From the NCBI GenBank assembly GCA_033064195.1, contig JARBJD010000538.1:1-35550 (forward strand): a DNA stretch of 35,550 bases, given 5' to 3'. The stretch comes from Blattamonas nauphoetae (taxonomy: Eukaryota > Preaxostyla > Oxymonadida). The notes under the pieces are model-generated. The model did no database searches. It worked only from the letters and a program-made list of their open reading frames with translations, and was not told the origin of the DNA. This document shows, piece by piece, positions 31,463 to 35,550 of this stretch; within the stretch, counting starts at the first letter, position 1; every line of letters begins with the position of its first letter. The translations under genes were made by a program, and so were the position numbers.

Positions 31463-34400
31463 TCAGAAACGAACGGGGGACAACAGCCAACGAGGGTTCA
31501 CTGGTTGAGGCGGAGGTGTGAGTTGAAGAGAGCGGAGAAGGCCAGACACGATGCGCAGGCCAGCTTCGTAGTCATCCAAATGCATCGACTGCGCCACTGA
31601 GCATATCACAACTGCGACTGTGTTTGCCTGACACAGAATGATGTGCACAGATGGGCCAGTGTTCGCGACGATGTTGGAAAGCGCGAGGAGAGCAACCGAG
31701 ACAAAGGCAGGGAAGGATGAGCTAGGAGAGAGAGAAGACGGAGATTGGATGAAACAGTTGGGCAGAGCTTGAGTGACGAAAAGAAAAGAAAGAAGATGGC
31801 GACAATCTGTGTTGGACAAACAAGCAATCGAGGAGCAGTCGCTTGACAAAAGCGTATGTTTCGTTCACTTCGAGATAATCAACTGGGAGGAGGTGAAGAT
31901 GAGAAAGGCACACATTCCCAGTGTCCCATCCGAGCGACAATGCTCAGCCAGTCCAAATGGTTTGACATGACAAAGCCCCCATCATTATCAACGCTGACTG
32001 TCCACGATTCCCGCCCAACCACACAGCCTTTCAAGGTGTTGAGCTCTTGACGCGTGAGTGGTTGGGTGGAGAGAGTGGAGGGAGTGATCAACCGACGCAG
32101 TGGATTATCGAATCCTTTCGGAAGCCACGTGCCTGTCAGCTGGAGCCATCGGATAGCGAGTTGAAATCGATCACGGTTTCCATATTGGCTGCCGTTGGGG
32201 GTGAGAGGAGAGAGGAGAGTCTGGATGAGGTGTTGGAAGAGTTGTCCATCCCCGAAAGGAGAACAGAAACCGACGAAATCGAATAAGCCGACGAAGAAAT
32301 CAACGTTGACGGTATGTGAGGCTGAGGTGAAAGTGATCATCGAATCGAGAAACGGGCCAAACTGTGGCGGAGGGTGTGTAGCGTAAAGTATTAACACATA
32401 ATCGTATGGTTTTCTGAACAGAGAGAAGTTGAGGCGGAGAACGTGGACTGCTTTATCGGCCTGTTCGCTGTCGGCGAGCATCATCGCCACAACATCCAGG
32501 TGCCAGAGGCGAGAAACGAAGAAGGGGTGGAGAAGGACGAGGAGGGAGGCTGTGTCGAAGTGGTGGTGTTTCACTCCGAGATGAATAGCGTGTATTTGTT
32601 CGCCGAGACTGCCTTCAGCGCGATGACGAACAAATCGCTCCAAAAGAAGAGATGAAAACAGCGTCGTTCCCAAGTTGTGGGTGAGTGGGACGAGGAAGAG
32701 GTTCACCAATGACATTGCAACAGGTTCGGGTTCTGTGGCAGCATAGAGTTCGGTGATGTGTGGAGGGAGAGGCTGGTTGAGAATGACCGAGAAGAGGACG
32801 ATGGTCGTGAAAAGACTGGTGAGGTAATCGGAGGCAGCTGTTTTGCTGAATTCGGCAACTTCTTTGTCGGTGAGGGAGAAGAGAGCATAATTCTCCACCA
32901 GCCCACGAACAATCTTTTGTGGGTTGAAAGCATCCAAACTGCCGCGATGACTGAAGAGCCAAACAGCGTCACTAACAAATTCCATGTGATACAGCATCGA
33001 ATGGTAGTCACTGGCCTTGAAGCGCATCATCGCTTCCCAATTCACATCCGAGAATGAACAAGCTTGTGAATTTGTTTGGATCTCACGACGGTAGACACTC
33101 ATCAGGAAAAGCATTTGATAATGGTTCAAATCGGCAAAGGGAGCTTGCAGCTTGTCCAAAACGTGTTGTTGGAGCACAGAACCAAGGTGGCGGTTGAAGA
33201 GAATGGTGAGAAGGTGAATCGATCTCTTGGAGCACGGATCATCACCTCCACCGACACAGTCGCAGAGTGAGTCGACGAAACGGTCGTTGAGAACAAGATG
33301 GTCTGCACGGCCAGTTCGATAGAGAATGAGGATGCATTTTTGAAGATTTAATTCAATGTCCACGTTGTCTGGGGTCAAGAAGAGTGTGTCGTCGAATCGT
33401 TCGTTGATGTCAATTTGAGAAGGGTTAATCGAAAATTTCTGAGAGAAAAGTAAGTTCCACGAATCACTGTGTTGTTTCGGAGTCCTTGGGGTCATCTTGA
33501 GGAGAGAAGACACGATGTGAAATTCTTCTTCTGTTTGTCGTGCGCGCTTGGACGTGTCATCCTCCGGTGTGAATTCTGGGAAGTAATTGGTGTGTCCAAG
33601 AGGGATCGGGGAGAGTTGGACTGTGTTGACTGAAGTGAGGGAGAGATGGCGCCCACGCAAATCTCCACCAGCACGTTGTGAAGTATGTGGAGATGAAGTC
33701 GAAGTGCGAAGAGAGTCGGTTTGATTCGACACCAACGACAGCTCGGTCGACTCGACGGTTCTATTCTCAGACGCCATGAATTCAGAGACAAAGCTCTCCC
33801 GACTTTTATAAATGAGTTCTGATTGGAACGACACTGTTGGTGTTTCAGAATCGTGGTGCTCGATTGCGTGTGAAGTGGTGTTGAGATTCAAAAAGAATCG
33901 ATGAACGAGCTGGTTTGAAGATGTCATCCGTCAGAAACGTTGTGTCGAGCTGAAAAGACGGAGAAAAGAGAAAAGAGCGACAGTGACAATTCGAATGTGG
34001 CAAACCACGTCCTGGTGGTGTCCAGCTCTTCGCCAAAGGGTGATAACAAAATCTTGCCAAACTGATTCCTCATCGTCGTCAAACAGAGCACGACATTCTG
34101 AGAGAAGTTGAAACAGCATTCGTGAAAGGGAGTCCTTCAGACGAGACAGATCAAACGGTCGGTTCGGCACTTGACTGTATCAGACATCCGCGTCACGTAG
34201 AACGTCAGAAACCCATTGAGTTGTATCCGACAGGTGTGATGATGGGATATTTTTTGGGTCTGAGTCCAGGATTGATGGAAATGACTTCAAGTCATTTTGG
34301 CTGATTGAGGGAAGATGTAAGGTATCCATAACTGAGGAAATGGCCGACATCCCGATCGAATGGAAGATGGCATTGTCTCTGATCGATGGGATGACGATGA

Positions 34401-35550
34401 GACAGTTCTTTTCCAAAGTGTCGATGAGATCGACGAAAAACGATGAGACTCGTGTAATTTCAGATGAAACAGAGAAATTGTGCTCTGTAGCAACAGGGGA
34501 CGCCTGTAAAGTAGAGAGGGGATCTGAAAAGCGGAGAAGTCACAAAATGAGTGGGAACAGGCAGCGACAGACTGACAAGAAATCGGAAGCACCGGTCCAC
34601 AACAATATCATCGCGTTGGAGAGGCGAATCAGCAACACGCAAGTTCAATCGAGCCTCCACTCCAAGAATACTCTCAGTGTACCACATCATCACTGTCTGA
34701 AGACATCAAAAATGACCAAACGAGAGGCATGCCTGTGACGAAACTGGGATCTTCCTCGAGAGCAGCAATTTTGTGAATTCCGAGAGGGGGACCACATTCT
34801 CAAGAGACTTCACAAATATCGTTCCATCTTCTGATTGATGAGGCTCAGAGAGTGGAAGAAGAAAAGGACCCAGTGAACGGAGAGTAGCTTTGATATAGTC
34901 CACATCACTTCGTGAAACGCCTTGAAATCGCATTAGAATCGGTGATTCCTGGGCAAAAGTGCATATATCTGTTAACAAAGGTCTGAGGAGAGAGGGACTG
35001 AATGTGTCTTTGATCGACGACAGTACCAACGGGTACGGGAGAACAGAGACTGAGAGAAACTCATCTCCGGATGGTCCAGGGTTTTCATCCACAAATGAAA
35101 GATGGAGGTCGTGGAAACTGTGTAACAACGTTGGATCGTGAAGAAAGGAAAGAGTCAGGGGATGAGGAGGCTCGTGGCAGAATTGGGAAAGAAGGTGGAA
35201 AAATGGTTGGAGATGTTTTGAGTATTGCATCCACGTCTTGAAACAGGAGGAGATGCTCAAGTCGCGGTTTGCTTTGACAAACAACCTCGATATCACTCTA
35301 ATTTCGTGTGAAAAATCAGCTTCCAAGAAATCATGAATGCGTTGAGTGAGGTGCTCGTCATCAACTCCATAGACAGGGCAACCACTGCCTGGACGGAGAA
35401 CTTAAACGAGATGAGAGAAAGAATGAAGCTTGATGATCCAAACCAAGACAGGCATGTCCACTCGTGTCAAACACAAACTCGTCGTCAATTTTAGGAAGAC
35501 CATCTGGAACCACTGCTCTTCCAATCACCGATTCCAGAAGCATCTCCAGA
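31463..35550 (-). CDS. long alpha-solenoid protein, 8 exons in window, 5' end outside
   Basis: Inferred introns (minus strand) are 35401-35443, 34697-34744, 34504-34576, 34170-34196 (27 nt), 33910-33987, 31883-31913 and 31722-31803. From ATG 35543 the exons sum to 3699 nt, exactly 1233 codons ending at a stop, so about 1232 residues. The frame is open to the window edge, so the protein may be longer. It is helical and Leu/Phe-rich, with a Ser/Thr-rich, charged middle stretch (about 33850-33450, e.g. FTPEDDTSKRARQTEEEFHI). It has no signal peptide. It is a full-length paralog of the 5262-8618 product: VMMWYTESILGVEARLNLRV / LMEWFVCSVIGLDSKVSWLA, and FGDGQLFQHL / FGDCRSLKEL. Function is unknown. 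It could also be read as two genes split near 33927 or 34180, but the paralog favours one. Confidence 0.75.

Noticed and set aside
1-35550. Virus-derived elements (retroviral, Polinton-like), CRISPR arrays, tRNA and rRNA genes
   Set aside because: I saw no integrase, polymerase, capsid or protease motifs, no spaced direct-repeat array, and no cloverleaf or rRNA-like sequence.

Overview
The window looks like nuclear DNA of a protist. Mixed-strand coding blocks are broken by very short GT..AG introns (mostly 25-50 nt), and gene-poor stretches are full of repeats. The protein families point to a metamonad of the oxymonad type (Preaxostyla; Blattamonas nauphoetae is my best guess). These are large alpha-solenoid (ARM-like) proteins with no clear function, SPRY-domain proteins with coiled coils, and secreted Pmp-like beta-helix proteins. 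The family comparisons come from memory and were not searched. TAA, TAG and TGA all end reading frames here, so the standard code is assumed.

Layout, left to right. 1-1630 is gene-poor and carries GGACA/TGTCC boxes. 1715-2173 (+) is a fragment of a Pmp-like surface protein gene that runs into a ~1.25 kb minisatellite (2195-3452). 3882-4893 (+) is a short ARM-like gene. 5262-8618 (+) is a long multi-exon solenoid gene. 9042-11831 (-) is another ARM-like gene. 11832-14526 has no supported gene but holds a 140-bp tandem duplication and a 533-bp inverted-repeat element. 14095-17205 (-) is a Pmp-like beta-helix gene whose 3' end has been replaced by repeat DNA. 17353-18733 (-) is an LCAT-like acyltransferase gene that lacks its nucleophile region. 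A near-perfect 157-bp-arm inverted repeat (18782-19160) separates it from a divergent Pro/Ser-rich gene (19240-21309, +).

21669-22378 holds two overlapping antisense ORFs. Two SPRY genes (22471-23643 and 24128-25288, both -) and an MRH-lectin-like secreted protein gene (25711-26211, -) follow. From 26226 to 31144 lies a degraded region bounded by inverted mariner-like termini. Inside it are two pieces of a third Pmp-like gene (26905-28240 and 28755-29662, -) separated by a second minisatellite, plus several perfect palindromes. The right end (31463-35550, -) is an eight-exon solenoid gene that is a full-length paralog of the 5262-8618 gene and shares four intron positions with it.

The genes do not form an operon or a pathway. 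The common thread is lineage-specific, expanding gene families (solenoid, SPRY, Pmp-like) interspersed with repeats that appear to have truncated several of them. I found no tRNA, rRNA, CRISPR array or virus-like element.
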